Made by a program: the position numbers and the translations under genes
Source of the DNA: a virus
DNA: 53,380 nt
Virus record (IMG/VR): IMGVR_UViG_3300022074_000059
Coordinates: 1 to 53,380 of that record
Strand: one strand, 5' to 3'
The notes under the pieces: generated by a model
Told to the model about the DNA's origin: nothing
The model's database searches: none
The model's input: only the letters and a program-made list of their open reading frames with translations
Shown here: positions 40,094 to 48,377 of the stretch, piece after piece
How the letters are laid out: each line of letters begins with the position of its first letter
Numbering within the stretch: position 1 is the first letter of the stretch

Positions 40094-40453
40094 ATGTCTA
40101 AAGATGAAGTAGAAGTAATTGAAGTAGATTCTGACCAAAAACTTCGTGAAATATTTTTTGAAGAAGGTTTTGACGATACAATGTCATTTGAAGAATTTAA
40201 ACAGCAAGGCCGTGGTACTCGCCGTAACCGTAAAAAAGGTTCACCTAAATCTGGTGAAGTTAAAGGGTTCCCTGATTTAACAGGTGATGGGAAAGTAACC
40301 CGCAAAGATATTTTAAAAGGCCAAGGCGTAAAAGGTTTTTCTGGTGGAGGAGAAGCACTTATGGATGCTACTAGCAACCGTGCAACAAATGGGGATATTT
40401 CCCGTGGCGGTGGTGCGGCATTGCGGGGTATTAAATTTAAAGGTGTGCGTTAG
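40094..40453 (+). CDS. EF-hand-containing virion-associated protein
   Basis: The 119-residue protein has an acidic start, a basic patch (TRRNRKKGSPKSGE) and DLTGDGKVTRKDIL (about 61-74), an EF-hand/dockerin-type calcium loop. It ends RGGGAALRGIKFKGVR, a terminal motif I recall from several small proteins of ocean phages. GGAGAG precedes the ATG. Role unknown. It is coupled to the next gene by TAGTG. Confidence 0.65.
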   Translation: MSKDEVEVIEVDSDQKLREIFFEEGFDDTMSFEEFKQQGRGTRRNRKKGSPKSGEVKGFPDLTGDGKVTRKDILKGQGVKGFSGGGEALMDATSNRATNGDISRGGGAALRGIKFKGVR

Positions 40454-40794
40454 TGGCTCAAAAAAAGCTTCAAAAAGATAGTGCTTATCAGCATCTTGAT
40501 ACAAATAATGATGATACGCTTTGCGATGATGAAATTTCTATGGCTTTGGAATTTAAACGCAGAGAGTTAGAAGATGCTGATGCACGGCGCGACAGTATGC
40601 GATATATGACATGGTTTGCTTTATTTGGCACTCTAAACTACCCAGCCGCTATATTAATCACTTCAATGCTTGGTTATGAAAATGCGGCAAAAATGATTAC
40701 AGATATTGCGCCTACTTATTTTGTCGCAAACAGCGCACTCGTGGCGGCTTATTTTGGAGCAAATGCTTACGCAGATAAAAAGTCTAAAGAATGA
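40453..40794 (+). CDS. EF-hand membrane protein
   Basis: A GTG start overlaps the upstream stop. The 113-residue protein has an N-terminal EF-hand-like loop, DTNNDDTLCDDE (about 16-27), a charged helix and two hydrophobic helices (about 51-72 and 87-105). This organisation is common in marine phage genomes beside lysis genes. A calcium-responsive membrane role, such as an accessory holin, is possible but unproven. Confidence 0.6.
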   Translation: MAQKKLQKDSAYQHLDTNNDDTLCDDEISMALEFKRRELEDADARRDSMRYMTWFALFGTLNYPAAILITSMLGYENAAKMITDIAPTYFVANSALVAAYFGANAYADKKSKE

Positions 40795-41003
40795 TCCATG
40801 CGTTTTTGTTGGTAGTTATATTGGGGGGTAAAGTGCAGAGTCAGGATATGTATTTTAGATCTGTTACAGATTGTAATTATTTTGCATCCCAGATAACTAA
40901 AAGATATGGTAATTATGGGAGTTTAAGTGGTGTCCCCGCTAAACACCGAGCAACAGCGTATTGCAAACCTGTTAAGGTAAATAAAAATACGGAACTTTAT
41001 TAG
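40791..41003 (+). CDS. Small exported or membrane-anchored protein
   Basis: The 70-residue product starts with a short hydrophobic stretch (MIHAFLLVVILGG) that could be a signal anchor, then a domain with two Cys (about 28 and 58) able to form a disulphide outside the cytoplasm. ATGA overlap upstream and TAGTG overlap downstream place it in the lysis-region operon. Function unknown. Confidence 0.55.
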   Translation: MIHAFLLVVILGGKVQSQDMYFRSVTDCNYFASQITKRYGNYGSLSGVPAKHRATAYCKPVKVNKNTELY

Positions 41004-41407
41004 TGGCGACCAAGATAAATGAGAACACTGAACTATCCATGCCCATACGCAACCTTATGGCGATGGTTATAGGGGCAGCCATCGGAACATGGGCGTATTT
41101 TGGTATTATTGAACGCCTGAATACGATTGAGAATAAATTTGTATTGATAGAAGCAGACTTAGGTCAAAACACGGAGTTTCGTATCAAATGGCCTAGAGGT
41201 GATATGGGTGTTCTGCCAGCCGATAGTGAACAGTATATGTTGATTGAGCATTTAGCAGAGCAGCTTGGAAAGCTCCAAGAACAGATTGATGAAGGCCGCG
41301 CACCACATGACCAGCAACAAAAGCTGACATTAGATTTTTATGAAAAGAGAATTACAAACATAGAAAGCCAAATAGAGAAGTTAAGGAATGGACGCAACAG
41401 TAATTAA
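41003..41407 (+). CDS. Membrane protein with coiled coil, possible spanin-like protein
   Basis: The 134-residue product (GTG start) has one transmembrane helix (about 15-35, NLMAMVIGAAIGTWAYFGII) and then periplasm-facing helices that look coiled (about 36-55 and 85-130). Topology and position upstream of holin and lysozyme recall inner-membrane spanins. I found no lipobox-containing partner in the next gene, so the spanin idea is weak. Confidence 0.55.
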   Translation: MATKINENTELSMPIRNLMAMVIGAAIGTWAYFGIIERLNTIENKFVLIEADLGQNTEFRIKWPRGDMGVLPADSEQYMLIEHLAEQLGKLQEQIDEGRAPHDQQQKLTLDFYEKRITNIESQIEKLRNGRNSN

Positions 41408-41615
41408 AACTATGACGTTGATTTTATATATGAGCGGGGATGTCTCCGAGCATACTGCTTATGAACAGATTTCTAAATGTTTGAAAGCCAAGCGCACCAT
41501 TGAGCGTAATCTATACAAAAAGTCTACTTCCGTTCGGTATTCTTGTGAAAATAAGACAGTTGAGGTATCAAAGAACACAGATGGCACAAACTATATTGTA
41601 AGGATCATAGAATGA
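41388..41615 (+). CDS. Unknown small protein of the lysis region
   Basis: The 75-residue frame overlaps the previous gene by 20 bases and the holin by ATGA. It has a moderately hydrophobic start (VIKTMTLILYMSG), Cys residues at about 31 and 53, and a basic middle. It may be exported with a disulphide. No lipobox is present. Function unknown. Confidence 0.55.
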   Translation: MDATVIKTMTLILYMSGDVSEHTAYEQISKCLKAKRTIERNLYKKSTSVRYSCENKTVEVSKNTDGTNYIVRIIE

Positions 41616-41989
41616 TACAGGCACTTATAGGACCCATAGCAAACCTAGCTGGTAGCTGGATGGAATCCAAAGTTGAGCAAACTAAAGCTAAAGGTGCGGT
41701 AGCTAAAGCTCGCGCTGAAGCAGAAGCACAGGTTATGGTTACAGCCGCGACACATGAAGCTGGCTGGGAAAAAATTATGGCACAGGCCAGTGATAATAGT
41801 TGGAAAGATGAAGCATGGACAATATTGTTTATTATTATCATAGCAATGTGTTTTATTCCATTTACGCAACCATATGTTCAAGAAGGCTTTGCGGCATTGT
41901 CTAATACACCAGAATGGTTTCAATGGGCGATGTATGCGAGTATTGGAGCATCCTTCGGTATTCGTGGATTAAAAGGGTTTAAAAAATGA
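41612..41989 (+). CDS. Holin (GTA/3TM holin-like)
   Basis: The 125-residue protein has an amphipathic N-terminal helix, a charged Ala/Lys/Glu helix (about 25-45), SWKDEAW before a strong transmembrane helix (about 70-85) and a second hydrophobic helix near 104-118. This matches my memory of the GTA_holin_3TM family. It would permeabilise the inner membrane for lysozyme. The lysozyme gene starts on its last codons (ATGA), the classical lysis-pair arrangement. Confidence 0.7.
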   Translation: MIQALIGPIANLAGSWMESKVEQTKAKGAVAKARAEAEAQVMVTAATHEAGWEKIMAQASDNSWKDEAWTILFIIIIAMCFIPFTQPYVQEGFAALSNTPEWFQWAMYASIGASFGIRGLKGFKK

Positions 41990-42438
41990 ATAAAGATAAA
42001 TTACGCGAAGAAATCGCAGAAGATGAGGGTTGTAAGTACGAAGTGTATTTAGACCACCTCGGTCTTCCGACTTGCGGTATAGGACATCTTATTAAAGAAA
42101 ACGACGAAGAGCATGGCAAGGCTGTTGGCACGGTTGTAGAACAAGAACGAGTAAAACAACTGTTTTCATTAGATATGGCTGTCACTGTTGATGAGTGCAA
42201 AGTATTGTACCCAGATTTTGATGAGCTACCTGAAGAATGCCAGCACATTATTGCAAATATGATGTTCAATATGGGCAGACCAAGACTCAGCAAATTTAAA
42301 GGAATGAAAGCTGGGGTAGATGCCCGTGATTGGAATAAGGCCGCAGATGAAATGGTTGATTCACGTTGGTATAAACAAGTTACTAATAGGGCTAGGCGGT
42401 TGGTAGATCGTATGAGGGAATTGTCTGATGTCGAATGA
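41986..42438 (+). CDS. T4-type lysozyme (GH24 endolysin)
   Basis: The 150-residue enzyme places Glu14, Asp23 and Thr29 exactly as Glu11, Asp20 and Thr26 of T4 lysozyme, in EDEG...YLDHLGLPTCGIGH. The rest agrees in length and in the NMMFNMG and final TNRARR segments. There is no signal peptide, so export depends on the holin encoded just upstream. It cleaves the peptidoglycan sugar backbone at the end of infection. Confidence 0.92.
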   Translation: MNKDKLREEIAEDEGCKYEVYLDHLGLPTCGIGHLIKENDEEHGKAVGTVVEQERVKQLFSLDMAVTVDECKVLYPDFDELPEECQHIIANMMFNMGRPRLSKFKGMKAGVDARDWNKAADEMVDSRWYKQVTNRARRLVDRMRELSDVE

Positions 42439-42628
42439 CCTTTACATCTATGAAAATATGCTTAAGATGATACGCGAACGGTCAAATTCAGTGCGTGAGA
42501 CTATTTGTCATGGTCCTGTGCCTGATTATACCGCCTTCAAGGAACTCCGAGCTAAACTCGGGGAGCTTGCTCAAACTGAACAGGATCTTAAAGACCTGCT
42601 AAATAAGGTATCAAAAATAGATGAGTAA
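42428..42628 (+). CDS. Small helical protein
   Basis: The 66-residue protein is almost entirely helical with heptad-like LAQTEQDLKDLLNKV at the C-terminus. It overlaps the lysozyme gene by 11 bases and the co-chaperonin gene by eight. Small proteins of this type are common between lysis and capsid genes in marine phages. Function unknown. Confidence 0.55.
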   Translation: MSNDLYIYENMLKMIRERSNSVRETICHGPVPDYTAFKELRAKLGELAQTEQDLKDLLNKVSKIDE

Positions 42629-43109
42629 AACACTTATAGTACCTGACTACATTGCAAAAAAGAGGGCAGAAGATAAAGCCCAGAACCCTAAAAAAGAAGG
42701 TGAACTAGAAAAAGCCTACGTTAAAAGCGAAGACCTTGTTCTAGACCCTGCAAAACTTTCTGAAAAAGCTATTGATAGATTGCCTCAACCTACAGGGTGG
42801 AGGATTTTGTTGTTGCCTTTTCAGGGTAAAAAACAAACAAAAGGAGGTATCCTCCTTGCTGATGAAACAGTTCAACGCGAAGCTGTAGGAACTGTTTGTG
42901 GATATGTTTTGCGAGTAGGTCCTTTAGCCTACCAAGATAATAATAAGTTTGGAGATGATGCAGAGCCTTGGTGTAAACAAGGTGATTGGGTTATTTTTGG
43001 ACGATACGCGGGTAGCCGTTTTAAAATCGAAGGTGGGGAAGTTCGCCTCCTCAATGATGATGAAGTATTAGCTCGTATTGCTAGCCCAGAAGATATCCTA
43101 CACATTTAA
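42621..43109 (+). CDS. GroES-like co-chaperonin
   Basis: After a charged N-terminal extension (about 1-50) the 162-residue protein follows the Cpn10 pattern: LPQPTGWRILLLPF, a mobile-loop region KKQTKGGILLAD (about 70-81), REAVGTVCGYVLRVGP, then KQGDWVIFGRYAGSRFKIEGGEVRLLNDDEVLARI. Host GroES is about 97 residues. It probably replaces or adjusts host GroES for folding the capsid protein, as T4 gp31 does. No GroEL is encoded here. It lies directly before the scaffold and capsid genes. Confidence 0.88.
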   Translation: MSKTLIVPDYIAKKRAEDKAQNPKKEGELEKAYVKSEDLVLDPAKLSEKAIDRLPQPTGWRILLLPFQGKKQTKGGILLADETVQREAVGTVCGYVLRVGPLAYQDNNKFGDDAEPWCKQGDWVIFGRYAGSRFKIEGGEVRLLNDDEVLARIASPEDILHI

Positions 43110-43124
43110 CTCATGGAGTAATTC

Positions 43125-44006
43125 ATGCCTAAAGAAGCACAAAAAGAACTGTTTGAAGAAACAGAAGAGCTAGAAGTAGAGGTAGAAAATGAAACCGAAG
43201 CAGATAGCCAAGAACCCGCTGTAGAAGAACCTACAGCTCAAGAATCTTCTAGCGATGAGCTTGATAATTATAGCGATGGTGTTCAAAAACGTATTAGTAA
43301 GCTGACGGCTAAGATGCGAGAAGCTGAAAGACGTGAAAAAGCCGCTTTGGAATATGCACAGTCTGTCCAAAAACAGTTGGAAGAGTCTTCTCAACGTACT
43401 AAAGGGTTAGATGATTCTTTTGTAAATGAATTTGAAACAAGGGTCACTTACCAAGAAGAATCTCTACAGAATAAATTGCGGGATGCTATTGACAGAGGTG
43501 ATGTTGATGGTCAAGTAGAAGCTCAAAAAAATATGGCTAAATTAGCCCATGAAACAGAACGGCTAGCGTATGTTAAAAGACAACGTGAACAAGCCGCTGT
43601 AGCTCCCCAACCACAAGCAGTACAGCAACCTCAAGCCCCACAACCTACACCAGACCCTAAAGCCCAGCAATGGGCAGATAAAAATGAGTGGTTTGGCACA
43701 GATGAACCAATGACGTTGACTGCGTTTAGTATTCATAAAAAATTGGTAGAAGAAGAAGGGTTTGATCCCCAAAGTGATGAGTATTACCAAGAGCTTGATG
43801 ACCGCATTCAAAAAGATTTCCCGCATAAATTTGGCGGTAAAACAGCGCGGAGTTCTGGTCCAGCAGTAGCAGGGGCTAACAGAGGAGCTCAACGTTCTAA
43901 TAAAAAATCTGTAAAGTTAAGCGAATCTCAAGTTGCAATAGCTCGCAAACTTGGTATAACTAATGAACAGTATGCGAAGCAACTCCTTCGTATGCAGAAT
44001 TCGTGA
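43125..44006 (+). CDS. Scaffolding protein
   Basis: The 293-residue protein has a very acidic N-terminus (about 8-50, Glu/Asp-rich), a long charged coiled-coil region (about 55-155), a Pro/Gln linker (about 160-182) and a basic C-terminal end (GGKTARSSGPAV...RSNKKSVKLS). Acidic coiled coil plus a basic capsid-binding tail just upstream of the capsid gene is the usual scaffold profile. Assignment rests on composition and position. Confidence 0.7.
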   Translation: MPKEAQKELFEETEELEVEVENETEADSQEPAVEEPTAQESSSDELDNYSDGVQKRISKLTAKMREAERREKAALEYAQSVQKQLEESSQRTKGLDDSFVNEFETRVTYQEESLQNKLRDAIDRGDVDGQVEAQKNMAKLAHETERLAYVKRQREQAAVAPQPQAVQQPQAPQPTPDPKAQQWADKNEWFGTDEPMTLTAFSIHKKLVEEEGFDPQSDEYYQELDDRIQKDFPHKFGGKTARSSGPAVAGANRGAQRSNKKSVKLSESQVAIARKLGITNEQYAKQLLRMQNS

Positions 44007-44016
44007 GGAAGGTATT

Positions 44017-44475
44017 ATGACCGATAGAAGCCCACGCACTTCCCAAACAAGGGAAACAACAAGCCGCGCTAAACCGTGGCGACCCCCGTCTCAGTTAGAC
44101 GCCCCAAATCCTCCAGAAGGATTTGTTCATCGTTGGATCCGTGAATCAGTCATGGGCTACGATGATAAGAAAAACCTATCTGCTCGCCTACGCGAAGGCT
44201 TTGAATTAGTTCGCGCTGATGAGTACCCAGATTTTGAAGCACCTACAGTTCAGGATGGTAAACATGCTGGTGTGATTGGTGTAGGCGGTCTGGTGCTTGC
44301 AAGGTTCCCACTAGAAACAAAACAACAGCGCACGGACTACTATAGTCAGCAAACAGCTGATCAAATGAACGCTGTAGATAATGATCTTATGAGGGAACAA
44401 CATCCATCCATGCCTATTAGTAAACCTGATAGGCAATCTCGTGTAACCTTCGGTTCCAATAGTGGTTCCGAGTAA
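44017..44475 (+). CDS. Head-region protein, unknown
   Basis: GAGGAAGG precedes the ATG at 44017; the longer frame from 43963 runs through the scaffold end. The 152-residue protein begins with a Thr/Arg-rich tail, then PEGFVHRWIRESVMGYDD, LREGFELVRADEYPD and VIGVGGLVLARFP. I know this pattern from capsid-adjacent genes of marine phages. It is probably a minor head protein. Confidence 0.6.
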   Translation: MTDRSPRTSQTRETTSRAKPWRPPSQLDAPNPPEGFVHRWIRESVMGYDDKKNLSARLREGFELVRADEYPDFEAPTVQDGKHAGVIGVGGLVLARFPLETKQQRTDYYSQQTADQMNAVDNDLMREQHPSMPISKPDRQSRVTFGSNSGSE

Positions 44476-44495
44476 TTTTTTAGGAGACTAAAATC

Positions 44496-45107
44496 ATGGC
44501 AAACATTGATTCGCCTTTTGGTTTGCGTCCTCATAACAAATTAGGGTCAGCACCGAACAGCAATGGGATGACACCTTACAAAGTACAAATCAATGGTGTA
44601 GCAGGATCTTCATCAGCCATCTATCAAGGTGATATGGTGATTCCTCTTACTAACGGTCTTGTAGACGTAAGTGCGGCAGACGGTGGTTCAGTGGCGATTC
44701 TAGGAGTTATGGCAGGGTGCGAATATATCGCTCTTGACGGTACACCTACTTTCTCTAACCATTATCCGGGAACTTCAACTTTGAAGTCTGGTACAGAAGC
44801 AACTGTATTTGTATACGATGATCCTACTCAAGTATACGAAGTACAATGTGATGCTACTTTGACTAACCTAGCTACGGCAACAGCTTTGATTCATTCAAAT
44901 GCTGAAGGCGCAGGGTTTGGTTCAGAAACGGCTAATGGAATTTCAAGTGGAGAGCTTTCTGTAGCTTCTGCTGGTGCAACTACAGCTACGGATAATTTCC
45001 GTATCATCGGCTTTAAAGATGTCGCTGATATTGATTATGCCGCCGCTGGTGTTGTTGCTCTAGTTAAGCTGAATCTTCCATTCCACCTCGCAACAACTGG
45101 TCTATAA
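44496..45107 (+). CDS. Putative capsid decoration / head-stabilising protein
   Basis: The 203-residue protein starts MANIDSPFGLRPH, typical of a structural protein encoded right before the capsid gene in many marine phages. The rest is beta-rich (Val, Thr, Gly) with no catalytic motif. TAGGAGA precedes the start. Position between scaffold and capsid genes supports a capsid surface or stabilising role, inferred rather than shown. Confidence 0.65.
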   Translation: MANIDSPFGLRPHNKLGSAPNSNGMTPYKVQINGVAGSSSAIYQGDMVIPLTNGLVDVSAADGGSVAILGVMAGCEYIALDGTPTFSNHYPGTSTLKSGTEATVFVYDDPTQVYEVQCDATLTNLATATALIHSNAEGAGFGSETANGISSGELSVASAGATTATDNFRIIGFKDVADIDYAAAGVVALVKLNLPFHLATTGL

Positions 45108-45120
45108 GGAGTAATTAGAT

Positions 45121-46029
45121 ATGGCTATTGCAAGATCCCAACTCCTTAAAGAACTCGAGCCAGGACTTAATGCCCTGTTCGGATTGGAGTATGATCGGTA
45201 TGACAATGAGCATGCCGAAATCTACGAAACTGAATCTTCAGACCGTGCGTTTGAAGAAGAGGTTATGTTGTCAGGATTCGGAGCCGCACCTGTAAAAGGT
45301 GAGGGTCAGGCAGTTTCATTTGATACTGCAAACGAATCATTTACCGCTCGTTACACACACGAAACAATCGCTCTAGCGTTTGCGATTACTGAAGAGGCTG
45401 TAGAGGATAACCTTTATGACCGCTTGAGTTCTCGTTACACTCGTGCATTGGCTCGTTCTATGGCGAACACCAAGCAAGTAAAAGCGGCGGCTGTTCTAAA
45501 CAATGCGTTTAACAGTGCTGTGACTCTTGGTGATGGTAAAGAGCTTTGTGCAACTGACCACCCGACTAATGGTGGTGGTAATTTGCGTAACGAACTCAGC
45601 ACAGCGGCAGACCTTAACGAAACATCTTTGGAGCAGTCGCTAATTGATATTGCGGCCTTTATCGATGAGCGCGGTTTGAAAATTGCTCTACAGGGTCGTA
45701 AGTTGATTATTCCACCAGCACTTCAGTTTGTAGCTGAGCGTTTGATGGCTTCTAATCTTCGTCCTGGAACAGCAGATAACGACGTTAATGCAATGCGTAA
45801 TATGGGTATGCTACCTGACGGTTATGTGGTCAACCACTTCCTAACCGATACAGATGCGTTCTTCATTAAAACAGATGCACCTAACGGCTTTAAGCACTTT
45901 GAACGTGCGGCTATCAAAACTTCCATGGAAGGTGATTTTGATACAGGTAACGTCCGCTATAAAGCTCGTGAGCGTTATAGCTTTGGTGTTTCGGATCCGC
46001 GTTGTGTATTCGGTTCTCCTGGAGCCTAA
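45121..46029 (+). CDS. Major capsid protein
   Basis: The 302-residue protein has the look of an HK97-fold capsid protein close to the Mu gpT-like type: LSGFGAAPVKGEGQAVSFD, YTHETIALAFAITEEAVEDNLYDRL, NAFNSAVTLGDGKELCATDHPT and a terminal RYKARERYSFGVSDPRCVFGSPGA. GC3 is raised and codons look selected for high expression. The upstream GGAG and a strong terminator right after it also fit a highly expressed gene. It forms the shell with the help of the upstream scaffold. Confidence 0.88.
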   Translation: MAIARSQLLKELEPGLNALFGLEYDRYDNEHAEIYETESSDRAFEEEVMLSGFGAAPVKGEGQAVSFDTANESFTARYTHETIALAFAITEEAVEDNLYDRLSSRYTRALARSMANTKQVKAAAVLNNAFNSAVTLGDGKELCATDHPTNGGGNLRNELSTAADLNETSLEQSLIDIAAFIDERGLKIALQGRKLIIPPALQFVAERLMASNLRPGTADNDVNAMRNMGMLPDGYVVNHFLTDTDAFFIKTDAPNGFKHFERAAIKTSMEGDFDTGNVRYKARERYSFGVSDPRCVFGSPGA

Positions 46030-46043
46030 TAAATCAGATAATG

Positions 46044-46073
46044 AAAAGGGCGGCTTGCGAGCCGCCCTTTTTT
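46044..46073 (+). terminator. Strong intrinsic terminator after the capsid gene
   Basis: AAAAGGGCGGCT (46044-46055) pairs perfectly with AGCCGCCCTTTT (46060-46071) around TGCG, with two more T bases. It would end or greatly reduce read-through from the head operon. Confidence 0.93.
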
Positions 46074-46141
46074 CGTTTATAGTTTTATAAATCCTGACAA
46101 CCACATTGGGTGGTTGACATTAGCCAAGACAGGAGACTTAA

Positions 46142-46690
46142 ATGGCTACTACTACTTTTAACGGAGCGGTACGCTCTGAAAACGGCTTTAAAGTTATCAA
46201 TAAAAACGCGACAACAGGGGCAATCACTGAAACCTCATCTGTTGCTTCTACGGGTGTTTTTACCAATAAGTATATCAAACACGTTGGTTACGCTTCTGGT
46301 GTTACTGTAAACACCACAGCAGGGGATAGCCCCGCTATTGCTACATTTGTACAACCAGCGAACACGATCCTTACTAATATTAGAATCTTTTGTGATGTGG
46401 CTCCTGTTATTGGAACAGGTGATATCGGTTACGAAGTTGGTACATCTAGTTCTGGCGCACAGATTGTTGCGGCGGTTACTGATGAAATCCTTGATGGTGG
46501 TACAACCGTCGTTGTCGGTAATGTAACGACTACTACTTTGGTAGCAACGACACAAAGTGCGACTACTGCACCAGTTTCTCCGCAGTATACATCTGCCGCA
46601 AGGAATATTTTCTGCAACATCACCAATACGGTGGATGCCACAACAGCGGGTTCGTTTACCTTTATCATTGAGTATATTCAAATTGCTTAG
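46142..46690 (+). CDS. Virion structural protein, beta-rich
   Basis: The 182-residue protein is rich in Thr, Val, Ala and Gly and reads as all beta. TATFVQPANTILTNIRIFCDVAP-like sequence at about 60-85 and its place behind the capsid gene suggest a head fibre or decoration protein. CAGGAG precedes the ATG. It lies between two strong terminators, so it may need a promoter of its own; TTGACA occurs at about 46115 but I see no good -10 box. Confidence 0.6.
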   Translation: MATTTFNGAVRSENGFKVINKNATTGAITETSSVASTGVFTNKYIKHVGYASGVTVNTTAGDSPAIATFVQPANTILTNIRIFCDVAPVIGTGDIGYEVGTSSSGAQIVAAVTDEILDGGTTVVVGNVTTTTLVATTQSATTAPVSPQYTSAARNIFCNITNTVDATTAGSFTFIIEYIQIA

Positions 46691-46698
46691 TGTGCAAT

Positions 46699-46724
46699 AG
46701 AGAGGGGTTAGCCCCTCTCTTTTT
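46699..46724 (+). terminator. Intrinsic terminator
   Basis: AGAGAGGGG (46699-46707) pairs perfectly with CCCCTCTCT (46712-46720) around TTAG, followed by TTTT. Confidence 0.9.
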
Positions 46725-46738
46725 AAAAGGAGAATAAT

Positions 46739-47017
46739 ATGGCTGGCTCAGATGTAAAAGCTATTACACGAACTGCAACAGGTGCGTTTTTCGCTGGTCC
46801 TGCTAGGATCAGAGGTGTGTATATAAAAACCAATGCTTCAGGCAACCCTGCTTTTATTATAAAAGATGGTGCTTCGGGTGCGACTGTTTTAGATATCACT
46901 TCAACAACAGGACAAACAGATTCAATCTATGTTCCTGATGAGGGTATTAGATGTTCTAGTAGTCCAACGCTTACTACCCTAACAGCAGTTGATTCAATTA
47001 CGGTGTTTTTGTCGTAA
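46739..47017 (+). CDS. Small virion structural protein
   Basis: The 92-residue beta-type protein has RIRGVYIKTNASGNPAFIIKDG and ends in VDSITVFLS. Such short proteins occur in marine phage tail regions. AAAAGGAGA lies before the ATG. It overlaps the next gene by one base (TAATG). No enzyme motif. Confidence 0.55.
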   Translation: MAGSDVKAITRTATGAFFAGPARIRGVYIKTNASGNPAFIIKDGASGATVLDITSTTGQTDSIYVPDEGIRCSSSPTLTTLTAVDSITVFLS

Positions 47018-47301
47018 TGCCTAGCGCGAAGGATGTAAAAAGAACTCCTTCTGGTAAATTAAATTACCGAGGAGAAACTTTTCCTGGATTTAATAAGCCA
47101 AAGCGCACCCCTAAAGGTCCTAAAAAGTCAGCAGTGTTGGCTAAAAAAGGTGACCAAGTAAAATTGGTGAGATTTGGGGATCCTAATATGAGTATTAAAA
47201 AAGATATTCCTGCGAGGCGCAAATCTTTTAGGGCTCGTCATAATTGTGCTAGTGCTAAAGATAAATTTAGTGCGCGGTACTGGTCATGTAAGGCGTGGTG
47301 A
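47017..47301 (+). CDS. DUF6321-like basic phage protein
   Basis: The 94-residue basic protein ends with FGDPNMSIKKDIPARRKSFRARHNC and ARYWSCKAW, a very recognisable signature of a protein found across marine phages (I recall it as DUF6321). Conserved His, Cys and Trp may hold metal. Its function is not established. The gene shares a base with its upstream neighbour. Confidence 0.75.
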   Translation: MPSAKDVKRTPSGKLNYRGETFPGFNKPKRTPKGPKKSAVLAKKGDQVKLVRFGDPNMSIKKDIPARRKSFRARHNCASAKDKFSARYWSCKAW

Positions 47302-47302
47302 G

Positions 47303-47461
47303 ATGAAAGCAGATGATGTTTTAAAGTTGTTGGAAAAGCATGAGGCAGATTGTAGTGAGCGTTATGCCCAAATACAAAAACAACTTGATAAGTTAGATAT
47401 GAGATTGTGGGGTATTGCTATTTTAATTATTGCGGCGGCGGCAATTCCTAGGTTGTTTTAA
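47303..47461 (+). CDS. Small membrane-anchored coiled-coil protein
   Basis: The ATG at 47303 directly follows the upstream stop (TGAGATG). The 52-residue product has a charged helix (KLLEKHEADCSERYAQIQKQLDKL) and one transmembrane segment (about 34-48, LWGIAILIIAAAAIP). Too short for a confident family. It ends TAATG. Confidence 0.6.
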   Translation: MKADDVLKLLEKHEADCSERYAQIQKQLDKLDMRLWGIAILIIAAAAIPRLF

Positions 47462-47481
47462 TGACTATAGCGAGAGGTAAC

Positions 47482-47667
47482 ATGGCAAAACAAACAGAAA
47501 AAGCACCTGCAAAAAAGAAAAAGAAAAAAGGTTTGTGGGACAATATAAATGCTCGTAAGAAAAAAGGCATTTCTAGATCTAAGAAAAAATCAACTATTTC
47601 TAAAGAAGCCTACGCTAATATGAAAGCGGGTTTTCCTAAAAAGAAAAAGAAAAAGTCCACGACCTGA
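47482..47667 (+). CDS. Lys-rich small phage protein
   Basis: I prefer ATG 47482, after GAGAGGTAAC, over the ATG at 47461. The 61-residue product is about one third Lys, with poly-Lys runs at both ends around GLWDNINARKKKGISRSKKK. The GLWxNIxARKKR pattern is widespread in marine phages. A nucleic-acid-neutralising or capsid-packed role is plausible from charge. Confidence 0.6.
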   Translation: MAKQTEKAPAKKKKKKGLWDNINARKKKGISRSKKKSTISKEAYANMKAGFPKKKKKKSTT

Positions 47668-48377
47668 TGAGTTATCTTACAAGTAACGTCCCCTACTTTA
47701 AATGTTGGGTGCGCCGAGAATATACATGCAACCATGAAAGACATCATGGTGAATTTTTACATGCAATGGTTATCGCAGTAACTACCATGCCAAATAGATG
47801 TTTGAGTTTCCAAGTTATTTTCACAGGATGTGAAGCAGATATGGAAGATGAACCAAATGTGCATGGCGGTGCGATGTGGGCAAGAATGCCTATAACTGCG
47901 TTAGTTGGCGATACGCCTTTTGATGAATGGGCAGAGCCCATGCCAGTTCATGCGGCACAACCTTGGGATTGTATGTCTCATACTCACTCTGTTTATGTTT
48001 TAAATAGGGCTACTCCTTGCCCTTGGTTAGCTAAAATTGATGGTGAATTTTTCCCTGCTAAGTATTACTTTACCGTAGATTATACAGACAGTGAAATAGC
48101 AGATGACCCCGCTCAGCACAAACAAAGCCATGTGTTAGAACTTTTAGATGCGGGTGAATGGACTGGTAATATAGTGGCTTTGCCTAATAATCGTGTAAGA
48201 GTCACACACCCAGCTTGGTTTGAAACAGGGGAAGGCGCACCTGATTTTAAACCTTCTCAACACACACACTATTCAAAATCTGATTTAGACTATACAATGG
48301 ATGTGAATCAGATATTCGACAATCTTTATGCTGAAGAGGAACAAGAAAATGGCGATGAAGAAAAAGAATTACGCTAA
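47667..48377 (+). CDS. Conserved marine phage protein, unknown
   Basis: The 236-residue protein starts MSYLTSNVPYFKCWVRREYTCNHERHHGEF and continues AMVIAVTTMPNRCLSFQVIFTG, segments I recall from a family conserved in tail regions of cyanophages and pelagiphages. It is rich in His, Trp and Cys and ends acidic. It overlaps the Gly/Lys-repeat gene by 29 bases. No enzyme motif can be assigned. Confidence 0.65.
   Translation: MSYLTSNVPYFKCWVRREYTCNHERHHGEFLHAMVIAVTTMPNRCLSFQVIFTGCEADMEDEPNVHGGAMWARMPITALVGDTPFDEWAEPMPVHAAQPWDCMSHTHSVYVLNRATPCPWLAKIDGEFFPAKYYFTVDYTDSEIADDPAQHKQSHVLELLDAGEWTGNIVALPNNRVRVTHPAWFETGEGAPDFKPSQHTHYSKSDLDYTMDVNQIFDNLYAEEEQENGDEEKELR

Noticed and set aside
41979-42293. 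Minus-strand frame opposite the lysozyme gene
   Set aside because: The plus strand encodes a lysozyme with all catalytic residues.
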